DNA of 32,066 nt from Macrocybe gigantea (lineage: Eukaryota > Basidiomycota > Agaricomycetes > Agaricales > Callistosporiaceae): positions 1 through 32,066 of the forward strand of contig SJRY01000315.1 of the NCBI GenBank assembly GCA_011319805.1, in the 5' to 3' direction. Below the pieces are notes generated by a model. That model had not been told where the DNA came from, made no database searches, and worked only from the letters and a program-made list of their open reading frames with translations. A program made the position numbers and the translations under genes. Each line of letters begins with the position of its first letter. Position 1 is the stretch's first letter. Positions 16,857 to 30,129 of this stretch are shown in pieces.

Positions 16857-17687
16857 GTTATCTCACTGGACTCATTGCTCGGCTCAAAGGCCTTGAATGA
16901 GGACATGATGTGTATGGTATTAAATGTGCATCTCCCCCCTGATCTCACCAAGAAGTGCAACTACAACAAGGTGTTCAACGTCAAAGGTTTTGACAATTGG
17001 ACGGATACTGTAGAGACCCTGGATGATGACTACCGTTCTGAGCTCAAGAGAGCTCAGGATTTTGCCAGCGATGCTGCACACATCTCGAAGAAAGCCAAAG
17101 TCAGCGAAGATTCCCATGCTGTGGCTACTGCCTCTAGTTCCTCCTCAAACACCATGTTGACCAGTACCAGTTCTAGCACATTGGATGAGAAGATCCCTTC
17201 TCTAACAGACAATGAGTGTCTTCTGCTGAACCTTCACCAAGGCTGCTACAAGTGTCGAAAGTTTTATGCCAGCCATTTCCACAGGGAGTGCACCTCGCAC
17301 ATCGTGAGGCCGTATGTTCCTCTGAGCTTGGCAATGGTGCTCGAGGCCAAGACCAAATGGGAAGCCACGAACGGCAAGGCTATTGGTAAATCCACCACAG
17401 TTGCTGCAGTGAAGGAGGAACCCGAAGACATCGAGACATCCATTGCCAGCCATGTCGGAGTGGTCCTGCCATCTGTGGTTCTCGAGGCAGAGTACAGTTT
17501 TGCAACTACCGAGTCAGAGGAGGTGAGTGCTCCTCTATCTATTTCGCACCTCCTGTGGACTGCAAAGGTCCACAGGAGGGAGGAGTTCCCCAGTTCTGTT
17601 TCCACAATGATTGACACCGGTACACACGTAGTCCTGATTCACCCAGAGGCTGTTGAACGCTTGGGCCTTGCCTGTCAAAGGTTATAA
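16857..17687 (+). pseudogene. gag: Element C gag C-terminal part and protease start
   Basis: Open from the LTR junction; the first codons read VISLDSLLGSKALNED, so translation began upstream in lost sequence. Numbering from the TTG at 16875: the zinc knuckle GCYKCRKFYASHFHREC has C124, C127, H134 and C139 (C-x2-C-x6-H-x4-C), after a long Ser-rich linker. The aspartic protease motif MIDTGTHVVLIHPEAVERLG begins at residue 245 with DTG at 247-249. Relatives I know often have a DNG/DSG variant here. The frame hits TAA at 17685 inside the protease and continues open after it. Gag and pol appear to be one frame in this element, unlike element B. Confidence 0.85.
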
Positions 17688-20600
17688 AAAACACTGTCTA
17701 TTTCTGTTGCGATTAATGTCAAGTCTGATAAAAAGGTCATTTCCCATTTGTCCAAATATGTTTCACTTTCCATCATGACAGAGGATCTCAGTTGGATGGT
17801 GAAGCCCATGAAGGCAATCATCACCTCCAGTTTGTGTGTTGATGTACTTTTAGGTCTCCCTTTTATTTCACACAACGGTATCGTTCTCAACGTGAAGAAT
17901 CGCACTGCTATTGTAGAGGCCACTGGCCATGACTTGTTGAATCTGTCCCTGTATAATAAACATTGTCCATTCCGTTCCCTGTCCCCACACCAGATCCACA
18001 TCGAGAAGAAAAAGAATTTTTTGTATCAATGGAAACACATAATACCTCAGCTTCGCACGGTAGTGGAGCAACAATGACAACACTTGATATTGACTGGTGC
18101 AATTGACGATGAGCTTCCACCGGACCCTGTCACTGCAGTACATGATCGCATTGCAGCTCTGGCGGTTTTGGCTGAATACAAGGAACGTGAAAAGCGTCTG
18201 TGAACCGAGTTCAAGGACATCTTTGATGTGCTGCCACACATAAGGGAACTACCCACAGACACCGTCACGTGAATCACACTGAAGGACGCATCAAAGACAA
18301 TTGCGACGTGCTCCTATGCTTGTCCCTGTAAATATTGTAAGGCTTGGAAGACTTTGATTTCACAACATCTGGAAGCTGGCTGGATTAGGCCCTCAGATTT
18401 GCCCCATGCATCTCCCTCATTTATCATCCCCAAGGTGGACCTGACAGTTCTGCCTTGATAGGTCAACAACTATCACCAACTAAATGAAAACTCAGTGGTA
18501 GACAGCCATCCATTGCCAAGGATCAATAGTATCCTAAATGATTGTGCTAAGGGGAAGATTTGGTCGACATTAGACATGACAAACTCATTTTTCCAGATGC
18601 ACATGCACCTGGACAACATTCCCTTGACAGTGGTTATGACTCCATTTGGACTGTACGAGTGGGTGGTCATGCCGATGGGCTTTAAGAATGCTCTGTCGAT
18701 ACACCAGAGGCACGTCACTGCTGCGCTGCACAAATTTATTGGCAAGATTTGCCACATATACTTGGACGACATTATTATATGGTCAAACTCACCAGAGGAA
18801 CATGAGCACTATGTCTGTTTGGTGTTGGAGGCTCTTCGGAGGGTGCGTCTGTATTGCAACCCGAAGAAGTCAAATTTCTTCCAAACTCGTATCAAGTTCC
18901 TGGGGCACTTTGTCTCCCAAGATGGCATCGAAGCAGACCCAGGAAAGGTGGAGTGTGTTCTGAACTGGCCTGTGCCATGGTGTGCTTGGGAAGTCCATGG
19001 GTTTCTGGGCCTCGTTTGCTATCTTGCAGTCTTTTTGCCTAAGTTGTCTCTGCACCTCACTCAGTTGAATCATTTAACAATGAAAGAAGCACAAAGGTCT
19101 TTCCCCGGTTGGACAGCTAAGGACCAGATTGCCTTTGACAGCATCAAGCGTATGGTGACAGGTTGTGAGTGCTTGACAACAATCGATTATGATGCCCTGG
19201 ATTCGAATAACATCTACATTACTACAGACGCGAGCAATTTTGCTTCGGGTGGTGTCCTCTCATTTGGACCATCATGGGAGACAGCACGGCTGGTGGCATT
19301 CGACTCGACTATGTTCAAGAGTGCAGAGCTTAATTACCCGATGCATGAAAAGGAGCTACTCACCATCATCCGTGTTTTGAAGAAGTGGCGCCCGGAACTG
19401 CTAGGAGTGTCATTCCTGGTGTACACTGACCATAAGACCCTGTTGAACTTCCAGAACCAATGCGAACTCTCCAGGCGACAGGCGAGGTGGATGGAGTTCT
19501 TGTCACAGTACAATCTCCAGTTTGTCTACATCAAAGATGAAGACAACACAGTAGCAGATGCACTGTCCCATATCTCAACCACTGTGGTATTGGACTCGGT
19601 GTCTACAGATGAACTTGCACATACGCCATAGGCAATGGAGAGTGATGTGGAGGGCATCAGTGTTGCACCTATAGTGTGCATATTTAAAGGTCCTGAGGTA
19701 TCAATATGACTCTCATTGAAGGCGTTGGCTGGGTTGGCCAGCGCAGATCCTGCCCCGGCTGCTGAGGCATTTACAGGAAACACAGTCAGTGCTTTACATG
19801 AGCTCAAGATGGAGGATGATCTCCTCAAGGAAATCCAAGCCAGTTATGCATCAGACCCATGGTGCGCCAAGTTGCCAAATGCACAAAAGAGCCTTGAATC
19901 TGTTGCCTTGTGGGACAATCTCTGGTTCATTGGTAATCAGTTAGTTATACTGAGAATCTCCAGGCTACGCGAGCGCATCTTTCAGCTCAGACATGACTCA
20001 TTGGGATACTTTGGCTTTAACAAGACATACGGATCACTGTGCGAATCATTCTACTAGCCGAACATGCAGAAGGATCTGGAAAGTGGCTACATCTCCAGTT
20101 GTGATGAATGTCAACATAACAAGGACAGGATGAAGGCTGTCAACTCCCCTTTATATCCATTGTCTGTGCCCGAAGATCGCGGGTCATCCGTGGCAATTGA
20201 CTTCATAGGTCCCTTACCAGAGGAGGATAGTTTCAATGGCATTTTGACAATGATGGATCAGCTTGAAGCTGACATATGGCTAGTCCCATGCCAGATGGAT
20301 ATGAATGCACCCAAGTTTGTGACCTTGTTTTTTGACCACTGGTACTGTAACAACGGGCTGCCGGGCAACATCATCTCCATTGGGATAAACTCTTCACATC
20401 TGGTTTCTGGTGCTCTCTTACATGACTTGCAGGTATATCCTTGAAGATGAGCTCCTCAAATCATTCCCAGACTGACAGTGCTAGTAAATGCATAAACAAA
20501 ATGGTCAACCAGCTGCTGCGGTACTACATGGATCATTTGCAGAAAGGGTGGGTGGCTGTGCTGCCCTGCGTGTAATTCCAGATGATGAACACAATCAATC

Positions 20601-21169
20601 AGTCTACCGGGCTATCACCATTTCAACTGTATATTGGATGGTCACCTTGCATAATTCCCCCATTGCAACCACGAGATGAGGCAACCATGGAGGAACAGAC
20701 CACAGATGGAAAAGATGCTGAGGTTTTTCTCTAGTGAATGCAATTACTCATGATGGAGACACAGGATCAATTACCAGCAGCCAAGATCAACCAAGCCTCG
20801 AGCTGTATGCTGAAGGGTGCAGAACAGAAATATGAAGTAGGCACCCCTGTAATGCTGACCATGAAATATCACTGCAGAGAATATCGAAAGAAGGGTGAAG
20901 GGTGCATAGCCAAGTTTATGCCCAGGTTCGACAGTCCCTACAAGATCATAGAGGCATGGCCAGAAAGATCGATCTATATACTTGATTTACCAAATTCGAC
21001 TAATATCTTCCCAACCATGCTTTGGAGCTTCGACCCTATCACAAGAACGACAATAATGAATTCCCTTCAAGATGACATGAATGGCCAGGATCTAAGAGAA
21101 AATGATGATTGTCAACCTATTTCTCAAACACATACTGCATCTATAATTTGCTGTCATCTATTTCTATAA
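17688..21169 (+). pseudogene. pol: Element C pol: protease end, RT, RNase H, integrase (into copy 2)
   Basis: The frame continues from gag. Blocks: CVDVLLGLPFI (protease end), FKDIFDVLPHIRELPTD (start of RT region), AGWIRPSDLPHASPSFIIPK, WSTLDMTNSFFQM, TPFGLYEWVVMPMG, HIYLDDIIIWS, RNase H TDASNFASGG, integrase SCDECQHNK and IDFIGPLP. Stops lie at 18075, 18201, 18270, 18456, 18459, 19629, 19707 and 20055, mostly CGA to TGA or TGG to TAG. The pair at 18456-18461 converts an Arg-Trp into TGA-TAG. A single A is missing near 20378 compared with copy 1, shifting the catalytic core and ending the frame at 20444; copy 1 keeps register. The end of pol resumes at 20738-21169. Confidence 0.88.
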
Positions 21170-21240
21170 TACAATGACTAACGCTGTTACCTTCCAACTA
21201 GGCCATGACACTGGCAAGGTGCTTAGTTTTGAACAATGAC

Positions 21241-22957
21241 TTACCAATATTATTAAAGTCATCAGTATTTACCATTATTTTATTTGATCATATACATATA
21301 TACTATTTATTTAATGAATATTTCTGGTTTTGCTAGTCCTACAAAAATTAAATAATATATCTATAAGGAAATAGTAAAGTATTTTATTGTAGAAAATTGT
21401 TATCACAAATTCCTTATTTCTACTTTAGATAAGTACATGCAATCTAATGCCAAGCTGCTAAAGATATAAAATAAAGATAATATAAGAATAATAGCTAGAA
21501 ACTATCAAAATAAAAATGCAAATCTAAAAAAAAGAACATGTTATAGACACCATAAACTCTATAAACTAGCATATTTTTTTTATTCTTTTTTTATCTATTC
21601 CTATACTTGCCAGCATCTATTTATTGTATATCCATGATTCATCACAATTTATCTAACTCAGTATAGATCTTTCTATTTTATATAGTATTCTTAGCATTTA
21701 GCAGCTTATTTGGATAGTTTGCTTTGGATAGATTACTCATTGCTAAAAAAGAATAGTAGTATAAGTAAACAGTCCTTACACAATTATATAACCTTAGAAT
21801 TAACAATCCATTTGCTATATCATCTTACTTTCTCTCATAGTCTTATCTTTTGCCTAAGTTGCCCCTTGCAATATTTTATTTTAAAAAAATATATTATTCT
21901 ATTTTTGCAAGATTGCCTTTGTTCAATTCTAGCTTTTAAAATAAATACTTGTTAAGCAATTAAATGTGATTAAATTTAGCTATAAACAATGCCTTAACTT
22001 ATATTAAAGAAATTCATTAGAAACACTTCTTCAGTTATTATATACATGTCAATGCATATCCTTTTGTTTTTTTACATCCAGGTGATTAAAGTAATTAAGA
22101 GCAATGCCTCAATTTAGACACTCTTTCATATTATCACATATATTCTAGCACTCTTTAAGTAGCAAAGTTCTATCTAACTATTGACATGCAATCCAATGGC
22201 TTGTAAGTGCAAAATAAAAAAAGATTGAACATGTATTTTATAAGACCAAATAATATTCTGTCTTGATCACCACTTGTAAAAGAAAACTTTCTATAGCTGT
22301 AAACTTGGACTTTACAAAAGACTTATACAATTTACATGAAACTATTTCACTTTGATTCTGGCATATAAGTTGATAAATATTAAATAAGGCCTTCTTACTC
22401 TAATTGTAAACCTTGTGCTTACACTACATTAGTACATTTTAACTGCTTACTTAAGCTGAACAGCTGAATAATAATAGTACATGCACTTCAATAGCTTTGC
22501 TATTACTAATCAAATCCAAGAGCTGGTTTGCTCACCAGTTTGATCAGCCCAAATAGGATTCACTAAACAAATTAGCTTGGCTTAAGCCTTGAACCAAGTC
22601 ATATTTAAATTTATAGCTCTAATGAGCTGACTTACAAATAAGCTAAAGATGCAGGATTAATAAAGACACTAAGCCTTTAGACAAGTATGTTTCAAATTTT
22701 ACCATATTCTATATAAATCTGATGAAGTGGAATAACTCTTACTGATGTCAGAACTTGAGAATTTAGTTTTTGTAATGCATTCTTCTGGTGTATGATTTAT
22801 AGAAATGTTTTTTATTTATTAATATCCATTGCTTCAATAAAGTAGTATACTAAGAATAATATCCTGCTACTCATTCTACTTTATCACTATTATCTTCTGA
22901 GCACTTGGCAGAGTCAAAGCCTAACACTTCTGTCTCTTGTATTTTATGCATATCTTA
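21241..22957. other. AT-rich tract, left side (copy 2)
   Basis: Same as 2536-4259, including the left inverted repeat arm (about 21833-22143). I saw no difference from copy 1 and no gene. Confidence 0.8.
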
Positions 22958-22962
22958 GTAGC

Positions 22963-23376
22963 TGCTACACAAAACCAATTCTGTACGCAGGTCACTCTAA
23001 CTAACCCTTAGAGATAAGAGGTGGGGAAAGGAATGCTATTTCTAGCCAGCTCGAAGCTGGGTTCTACTACATACAATTTAGGTATTTATGCGTTATGACT
23101 ACCGAGCACGGACCATGAGTATGCTAACCTCATGCTACATGAAACCCTAAGCTCTTGTCTGTGTGAGTCAGAATCTGACTGCGCTCCATGTGTTGTCCTG
23201 CAGGTGCTGCGTAATAACCCTTTGCCCTAGTCAGCGCTGACGTGTCGTTGTCGTAGGGTTTCCTCGAGTCGCTGCATTGCATCTTGTTTGTCACGTCACA
23301 TCTATCACGTGTTCATCATGTGACTTTTGAGTCACATGCCCATCATCAAGATAACGATTGGTCCTAAATCGTAACA
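22963..23376 (-). repeat. Element B 3' LTR (copy 2)
   Basis: Counterpart of 4260-4673, with the 15-bp promoter block at 23103-23117 and the polypurine tract next to it at 23377-23389. Confidence 0.95.
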
Positions 23377-23434
23377 TTACCCCCCTCTTAAGGATTGCGT
23401 CCTCGCAATCATGTTTTTCTTCTTCATCATCCTC

Positions 23435-26400
23435 CTAGTCCTTTTGGCGCTCATCCTCACCTATGACTTCCTGGTTCTGACATTGCTGCCATGCCTGCCA
23501 AGCCACGTCCAGGCGATCCTCGACTTCGCTCGGGTCTGACATCCAGCCGGTAAGGGTCTCCTTCTTCGGCAGCGTCTTCATTTGTTGACCTCATGGGCAG
23601 ACCCAGACTTCATCAGCCATGTGGTCGAACAAGACCTTCAGCGATTGGGTCTGATGGAAGTGGGTGCGTACTACCTTTTTCGGTGTGGGTCGGGGTGGGG
23701 GCTGACGTTGTCCTCTTTCTAGGGATGGCGCCTCGGGATTCTCGCGATGAAATTTCGTGACTGCGTCCGGTGTTAGGCTAGACGAATCTCAGAGGGACTT
23801 GGGCAGACTAAGTGTGAGAGTGATCTTGAGATGATGGCAAAAGGAATATTAAGCCTAGCACTACTGGTACATCTGGGAGTCCTTATATACACTATAGTAC
23901 TCGAGCACGGACCATGGGCTGCACAATGCTGTGGACTGCAGATGAGTAAGACTGGAAGGAGATGACTCAGGATGACTAGGGAAGTGGGATGACTTGATGG
24001 CTGCGTGCTGCACAGCATGACGGGGAAGATAAGGGATGTGGAAAAGATAAGATAAGAAAATGAATGGTCCTTTGGGCGACATCTGTAACATCCGGCGCAT
24101 CTCCGTTGACGTTTTCGGCGGGTTTCCAGATGGCGTCTTCAAGAGGGTATCCCTTCCAGTGTATTCTGTACTGTAATTTTCCTTGGTTCCATCGAGAATT
24201 TATTACAGCCTCTATTTCATATTGTTTTTCTCCTTCTACGATGATGGGAGGAGGCCGTTTAAGAATCATTACCGCTTTTTGTCGCAGAAACGCCGGTGCT
24301 GTGTATGGAGTGAGTTCGGACTCGTTTCAAACGGGGTGAATTTGCCAGTGTTCCGGTAGCTCGAGTTCGTATGCCGATTCTCCGATTCGTCGTTTGACTT
24401 TGAAAGGACCAAACTGTTTGTCATTTAACTTATCAGTTGGTCGGTTGGTCGTGATGTTAGTGCCTTCCAACCAGACTTGATCGCCCTTATGGTACTCTCG
24501 GGTGGGTTTCTGTTTTTGGTCATAAGTCCATTTCATTGTCTCTGCGGCTTTCAACAAGGAGGTTTCGGCCTTGGTCCGAATTTCCTTCATCATCTCGGCG
24601 AACTCCTCAGCCATTTGCGATTTAGCATTATGCCTCAGGGGTTCTTTTCCAGTATATGGATGTCGCCCGTGGTTCAGATAAAATGGGGAGTATCCAGTTG
24701 CCAAGTGAATTCGATTGTTGTAAGAGAATTCGGCCATGGGTAGCCAGTTCGCCCAGTCTGTTTGCCGATAGTTTACGAAGAGTTTCAGGTACTGTTCAAG
24801 TTCCTGATTGACTCGTTCCGTTTGTCCATCGGTCTGTGGATGATATGGCATCGAGGGAGTTCCTTTGATTTCCAAAAGCATGTAGAGGTCCGTCATGAAT
24901 GCGGAGACGAATTGTCCTCCTCTGTTACTAATGACTTTCTTTGGGAGTCCGTAACTTGAGAATATAGTGTCACGCAGATTGCGAGCGACTCCTTCTGCTG
25001 TGATTTCCATGTTGACTGGTATGAACTTGGCTCCTTTCATAAACCGGTCTACCATTACCATTACGCCATTGTATCCATGAGATTCAGGAAGTGGTCCGAT
25101 GAGATCGACAGATATGATCTCCCATGGTTCCTTCGGTACTTCATTCGGGTGAAGCGGGGTATGCTTCCAATCTCTGATGATCTTTGTTCGTTAGTATTTG
25201 TCACATCCTTTGACATATGCCTTGACATCATTCATCATTTTGGGCCACCAGAAGTTGCACGTGATTAACTCATGCATCTTGGTCTGTCCTGGGTGTCCCG
25301 AGATCTGATCCGAATGATAGGTTTCGATGATCCGTTCCCTTATCTTTTGGCTCTTGGGAACGTAGTACCATTTTAACCAGGTAACGATTCAGTCGTTTTC
25401 CTCCCAGCCATGTTCACCTTCGTCAAGACATTTCTGAACCTCAGGCTCTCTTTGTTTCCAAGCCCTTTTGATTTGGTCCAGAATATCCTGAAATTCTGGT
25501 GTCGGCGTGATTTTCGCTATGAAAATCCGGCAAAAATTCTCTGGCTTTAGGAGTACGATGTTTTCATTATCGTTCTCCCCCTTCTCATGGTCTGGTCGTC
25601 TCGACAGACTGTCTGCCTTCGTCATCGATTTCCCAGGTTTGTGTTCTAGAACAAAATCATAGTTCTGAAGTTCCGAGATCCAGCAAGCTTGCTGGCGATT
25701 CAGTTTCTGAGGCTTCCAGAAATATTCGAGATTCTTATGGTCTGTCCATATCTCGAATTTCTGTTTAGCACCGCAGAGATATTGGCACCATTCCTCAAGT
25801 CTGGTCATAATCGTGAGCATCTCTTTGTCGTAGATCTCGTAGTTCCATTCCGTCGGGTTCAATGACTTTGACATGAAAGCCACTGGTCTCCAAGTACCGT
25901 TGGACTGTTTCTGTGAAAGGACGCCTCCGATTGCATAGTTCGAGGCATCGACTTCCATTCGGAACTTTCCATCATCTCAGGGCATTGAAATGATCAGCGC
26001 TGAGCTGATCCGATTCTTTAATCCGTTGAAAGTGTCATCTTGGGCCTTTCCCCATGTCCAATTGGCTTTTCCGGTTAGTTCCATCAAAGGTTTCATGATC
26101 TTTGCGAATCCTTTGATGAAACGTCAGTAGAAGTTGCAAAAGCCTAAAAATTGCTGGACATCCCTTTTACAGGTGGGTTTCAGCCATCCTTTGATGCCTT
26201 TGACCTTTACGGGATCCATCTTAATGCCATTTTCTGAGATGATCATTCCAAGGTATTCTACCTCTAGCTGATGAAACGAACATTTTTCAGGTTTTAGGTA
26301 AAGCTTATTGTTCTTTCGTCTGTTTTCATTCAGATCTTTATTAAAGATAAGAATGTCGTCCATGTAAATGACTACATGTCCCTGATCGATTTCGTCTTTA

Positions 26401-27851
26401 AAGATCATGTTCATCATTGTTTGGAAGGTAGCTGGTGAATTCGTCAGTCTGAAGAACATAACCAGGGGTTCAAACATTCCCCGGTTTGTCCGAAATGCAG
26501 CTTTCCATTCGTTGCCTTCTTTCATGCAGACGTTGTTATATCCCCATCAGATGTCAAGGAACTTCGCTCCTTTGAGTTTGTCGATCAACTCTTGGATTAA
26601 GGGGAGCAGGTACTTGTTCTTTATTGTCATGTCATTCAATTTCTGATAATCTTGTACAGGTCGTAGGGATCCATCCTTCTTTTTAACAAAGAAGAAAGGC
26701 GACGCCATTGGCAACTTCGACGGTCTGATTCGTCCGGTGTTCAGATTTTCATCTAGAAAAGCGTCCAGCTGTTTCTGTTCATCCAGTGTCAAGGGGTAGA
26801 CCTTGCAATCCTGGAGTTTAGCTCCTGGAACAAGTTCGATCGCATGGTCCCAAGGTCGTCACGGTGGTAATTCATCGAACGACTCCTTTCCGAACATTGA
26901 GTCCTTAAAACAGTGGTATTCTTCCAGTACAATCTCTTCAAAGGTTTTAACCTTTGTTGCTTTTGCCGTCACTTCGGCCAGTTTGGAAGCCGTCATTTGG
27001 AAAGCCCTCAGATGAAACTCTTGGTTCATGTCAATCATCAAGAGTTTTTCTCCTTGTTCGAAGTCCACCTCATTTGTCTCGATAGAGGTGTCGTCATCTT
27101 CGGGGTTTCCTTTTCGGACAATCCACTGACACTCTTCGGGGCATCGATCAAAAGTGATCTTTTCTGTCTTCCAATCGATCTGAGGGTTATGATGCTTTAC
27201 CCACTCGTAACCGATAAAGATCTGGCCCTTTCCGAGTTCAGTAACTGAAAAGATCATTCGCTCGATGTGGTCTTGGACCTGGACCCTTAGTTCAACATAT
27301 TCGTGTATGTCGCCCGCCATGTTACGGGTTCTGTCTGCATTGTGGACCGGAATAGGAATCGGATATCTTTTTGTGTTGATCTCCTTTTCCTTAATGAACT
27401 TCCGATCTATGCAAGATCTGGTGCATCCCGTATCAAGCAAGGCCTTTATGCTGTATGTCCGTCCAGTGTCCAAAGTCGTGATCGTCAAGGGCACATCCAT
27501 CTGATTTCCATTGCCGCCTCTGACAAATCGTGGTTTTTGTCTGAGGTCGAGCAACGTATGGAGTGCATCGTGATCATTCATCTGATTGATCTCATGAAGC
27601 TTCTCCAGCGAGATGTCCTCCTGTCACGATTGATCCGTCCATGCCTTAAGGATCGAGTACGCTTTAGACTCGTCCTGCCGGTAAATCTGTTGAGCTACCC
27701 AGGGTAGGGTGTATCCTTTTACGAGACCGAACTCTCATGCACCTTCTCATTCAAAATATTCTTTAAGGTTGGGAATGTCCCTTATATTCATATTTGACGA
27801 TACATAATCAGCTGGCGAAGCAGTGCTTCTTCCCAGCTCTATCAAAAATCC
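23435..27851 (-). pseudogene. pol: Element B pol polyprotein (copy 2)
   Basis: Open pieces correspond exactly to copy 1: protease 26859-27581, RT 26124-26792, RNase H 25389-25958, integrase core 24327-25061, chromodomain 24091-24326, tail 23435-23770. All stop positions and the integrase Asp-to-Asn change are shared, so this decay occurred before the unit was duplicated. Confidence 0.88.
23771..24090 (-). mobile_element. Family A solo LTR in chromodomain (copy 2)
   Basis: Counterpart of 5068-5387 with TCCGG duplications at 23766-23770 and 24091-24095. Confidence 0.95.
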
Positions 27852-30129
27852 TGTTTAAGCTCTTCGATCTTAGCGGTAGCGGCAGTAGTCTCATCCTGCA
27901 TTTCTACGTTCCTAGTGACATACTTCGGCCGGGGGTTCGTCGGGCAGTTACATCCGATATGTCCTTTCTGTCCGCATCAGAAGCAGCGTCCTTCGTGCCT
28001 CATCCGGTGATAACTATCAGGAAGCACTAACCTATAAACCAACAAGGTGGAATGAAGGAAGCGTCAGTCCCTATCTGAGGCTGTATAAACTATGAGCTGT
28101 TCAAGTCACAGAGTAACCCGAGGGACTGTAGCATAAAAGGGGGGGAATGGAATGAAGTGAACATGGATGGTTTCGAGCGGATTTCGGGGTTTTTGAAATA
28201 AGGCTGTTAGACTTAGCTGAATTCCCGCACGATATCGAGGGCTTCGGTGAGGGTTTCGGAAGGGTTTCGACGATAGTGACTTCCACGTGAAGCCAGGGAC
28301 ACTGATTTTGAGACTGAGTACTGTGGCTCCACGCAAGCGCGACACTTTGAGATCAGATAACACAAGGACTCCACACGAGTCGTAGACTGCGAGACTGCTG
28401 AAGGACTGAGATGGTAACTTTTTCTATGTTGTTACAAATGCCAAGTACATGGGTTTTTATAGATGAGAAGATTTCGAGTATCGGAATAACTGGCGAAGTT
28501 GAAACCGAATGAGAGAACGTATTGTATGATTTTGAAAGGGTCGTTTAGTGGCTGAAACGTCGGGGAGATGTAAGTCTGTTTGAAATCTGAACATAAAAGG
28601 TGAAACAGTAGGTAGAAGAACATCCCGAAACTGGTGCCATGCATTATAGAATGGAATGTGAAAATGATCTAAGGAACATAGAATGAATCAGTGAAATATG
28701 AGTCATAAATTTCGAAATGAGAGTGGATGAAACGGTAGCGCGCTCGAAATCCCTTGTTTTGAATGTACTGCAGCAAGGCAGTGTCGGGAATGCAGGAAGG
28801 CATGAGGCAGTGCGATATCGAAAATGGTAGTAGTCTTGCCATATCGGGATCTGGAAATTGGGGGAGGCATATAGGAATAAGACTGCCTGACCAGATTGGG
28901 CGGTATAGGAAGTGCAGAATGTCCGAAATGTATGGGTGCGATGCGTTTGGCGAAGTGTCCGGAACCTGGAATGGAAGCCTCACGGAGTTGTCGACATCCC
29001 GAGTACTCGAACGAGAAGTCAGCGACTGGACTGCGGTATCATGCTGAGGGGGCCGAGTAGTGGTATGATTTTGAATGCAGGGGCAGGATTACCAAATTAG
29101 GACTTATCGGCAGTCAGCGGCGCAGAGCGCTCATCACTGGTCGACGTCCATGGCATTCGGGTCAGGCGTTCCTTGAGCATTACCGGTTGCTAGTGCCGGA
29201 GTTTGCTCCTTAGGAGCTGTAGTCTCTTGTGCCGGTTTCTGTGTTTGCTTGGGAGCGAATCACTCCTTCACACCGAATTCCTTTTGGGCCTGGCGATATT
29301 GCCAGTCCAGTTCCATCGCACGCTTATACCACCAGTCGATGTCCTCCTTGTGGACACCTCCTAGTTCAATGATGTGTCGTCCGAGTGCCTGGTCGAGTCC
29401 ATGTTTAAAGATGTCGATGAGGGTGATGTCATTATATTCCGTCAAGGGAGCCCAGCTCCGGAATTTGACAATGTAGTCCTCGACTGGTCGTCGGCGTTGC
29501 AACAGTTCCTTAATCCGGATTATCGCATCGTTCCTAGTCTCTGTAGTCATGAAGAATTTGCGGGCCTCTGCCTTGAAGTTCTCCCAGTCCTTGAACGGTG
29601 GGAGGTGTCCAAGGGGATCTGTCCTGACTTCCGGAGTGTTAGCCATTGCCGGCGTAACAATGCAGCTATGTTCCCAGTCGTCATAGGTGGAGTGGTTTCT
29701 GAACTCCTGCCTGCGTCCGTTCAATTCTGTTTTGAACTCTAGCCACTCTTGTAGCTTTGAGTCTGCCCAGTTCTGCGCACGTTCAGCCTTGCCTCCCATG
29801 ATCCGTTGTAAGGCATAAGTGATCATGTCCCATTTATTCACGATCTCTTCCTTGTCGAAATAGACTTCCATTCATTGAAGCCAACTTCCGATTAAACCGG
29901 GATCCCCTTTATATGGATCCGGCGGTTCCGATTTCGTTCTCTTGGGTTTCTTGCCCAAGTCCAATTCTTCTTTGATCGCGTCGACCAAAGTCTGTGTCAC
30001 GTTCTGGATCTGTTCGGCCTGCTGTGGGTTGTTTCGAAGAGTGCCCCAGGCCAGGGCAAGAGGGTTGGCGGCAAATAGGGCGGTGAGGATGATGGTGATG
30101 AATGCGAAGAGGGCGGCGACGAATTCCAT
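27842..30129 (-). pseudogene. gag: Element B gag (copy 2)
   Basis: Counterpart of 9139-11426. It has the same hydrophobic N-terminus, zinc knuckle with internal stop, TTTTT-TGA-TAG gag end (candidate frameshift site 27839-27853) and the same interruption by insertion D. Confidence 0.85.
28009..29136 (-). mobile_element. Insertion D, solo-LTR-like (copy 2)
   Basis: Counterpart of 9306-10433, flanked by CCGGT (28004-28008) and CTGGT (29137-29141). The one-base difference between the two duplications is the same as in copy 1. Confidence 0.75.

Larger units (their letters stand above)
16857..21240 (+). mobile_element. Ty3/Gypsy element C, continuous (gag to integrase; into copy 2)
   Basis: Longest view of element C. 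It starts in gag immediately after the element A LTR and runs through protease, RT, RNase H and integrase to AT-rich DNA. Neither LTR is present: the 5' end was removed with the left half of element A, and the 3' end merges into the AT-rich tract without a polypurine tract. The coding frame is kept over 4.3 kb apart from one deleted base near 20378. In-frame stops are frequent. Confidence 0.9.

Noticed and set aside
17685..18461. Stops in element C as evidence of spliced introns
   Set aside because: The frame stays in register across every stop, homologous residues continue directly on both sides, and no splice-site pattern is needed.
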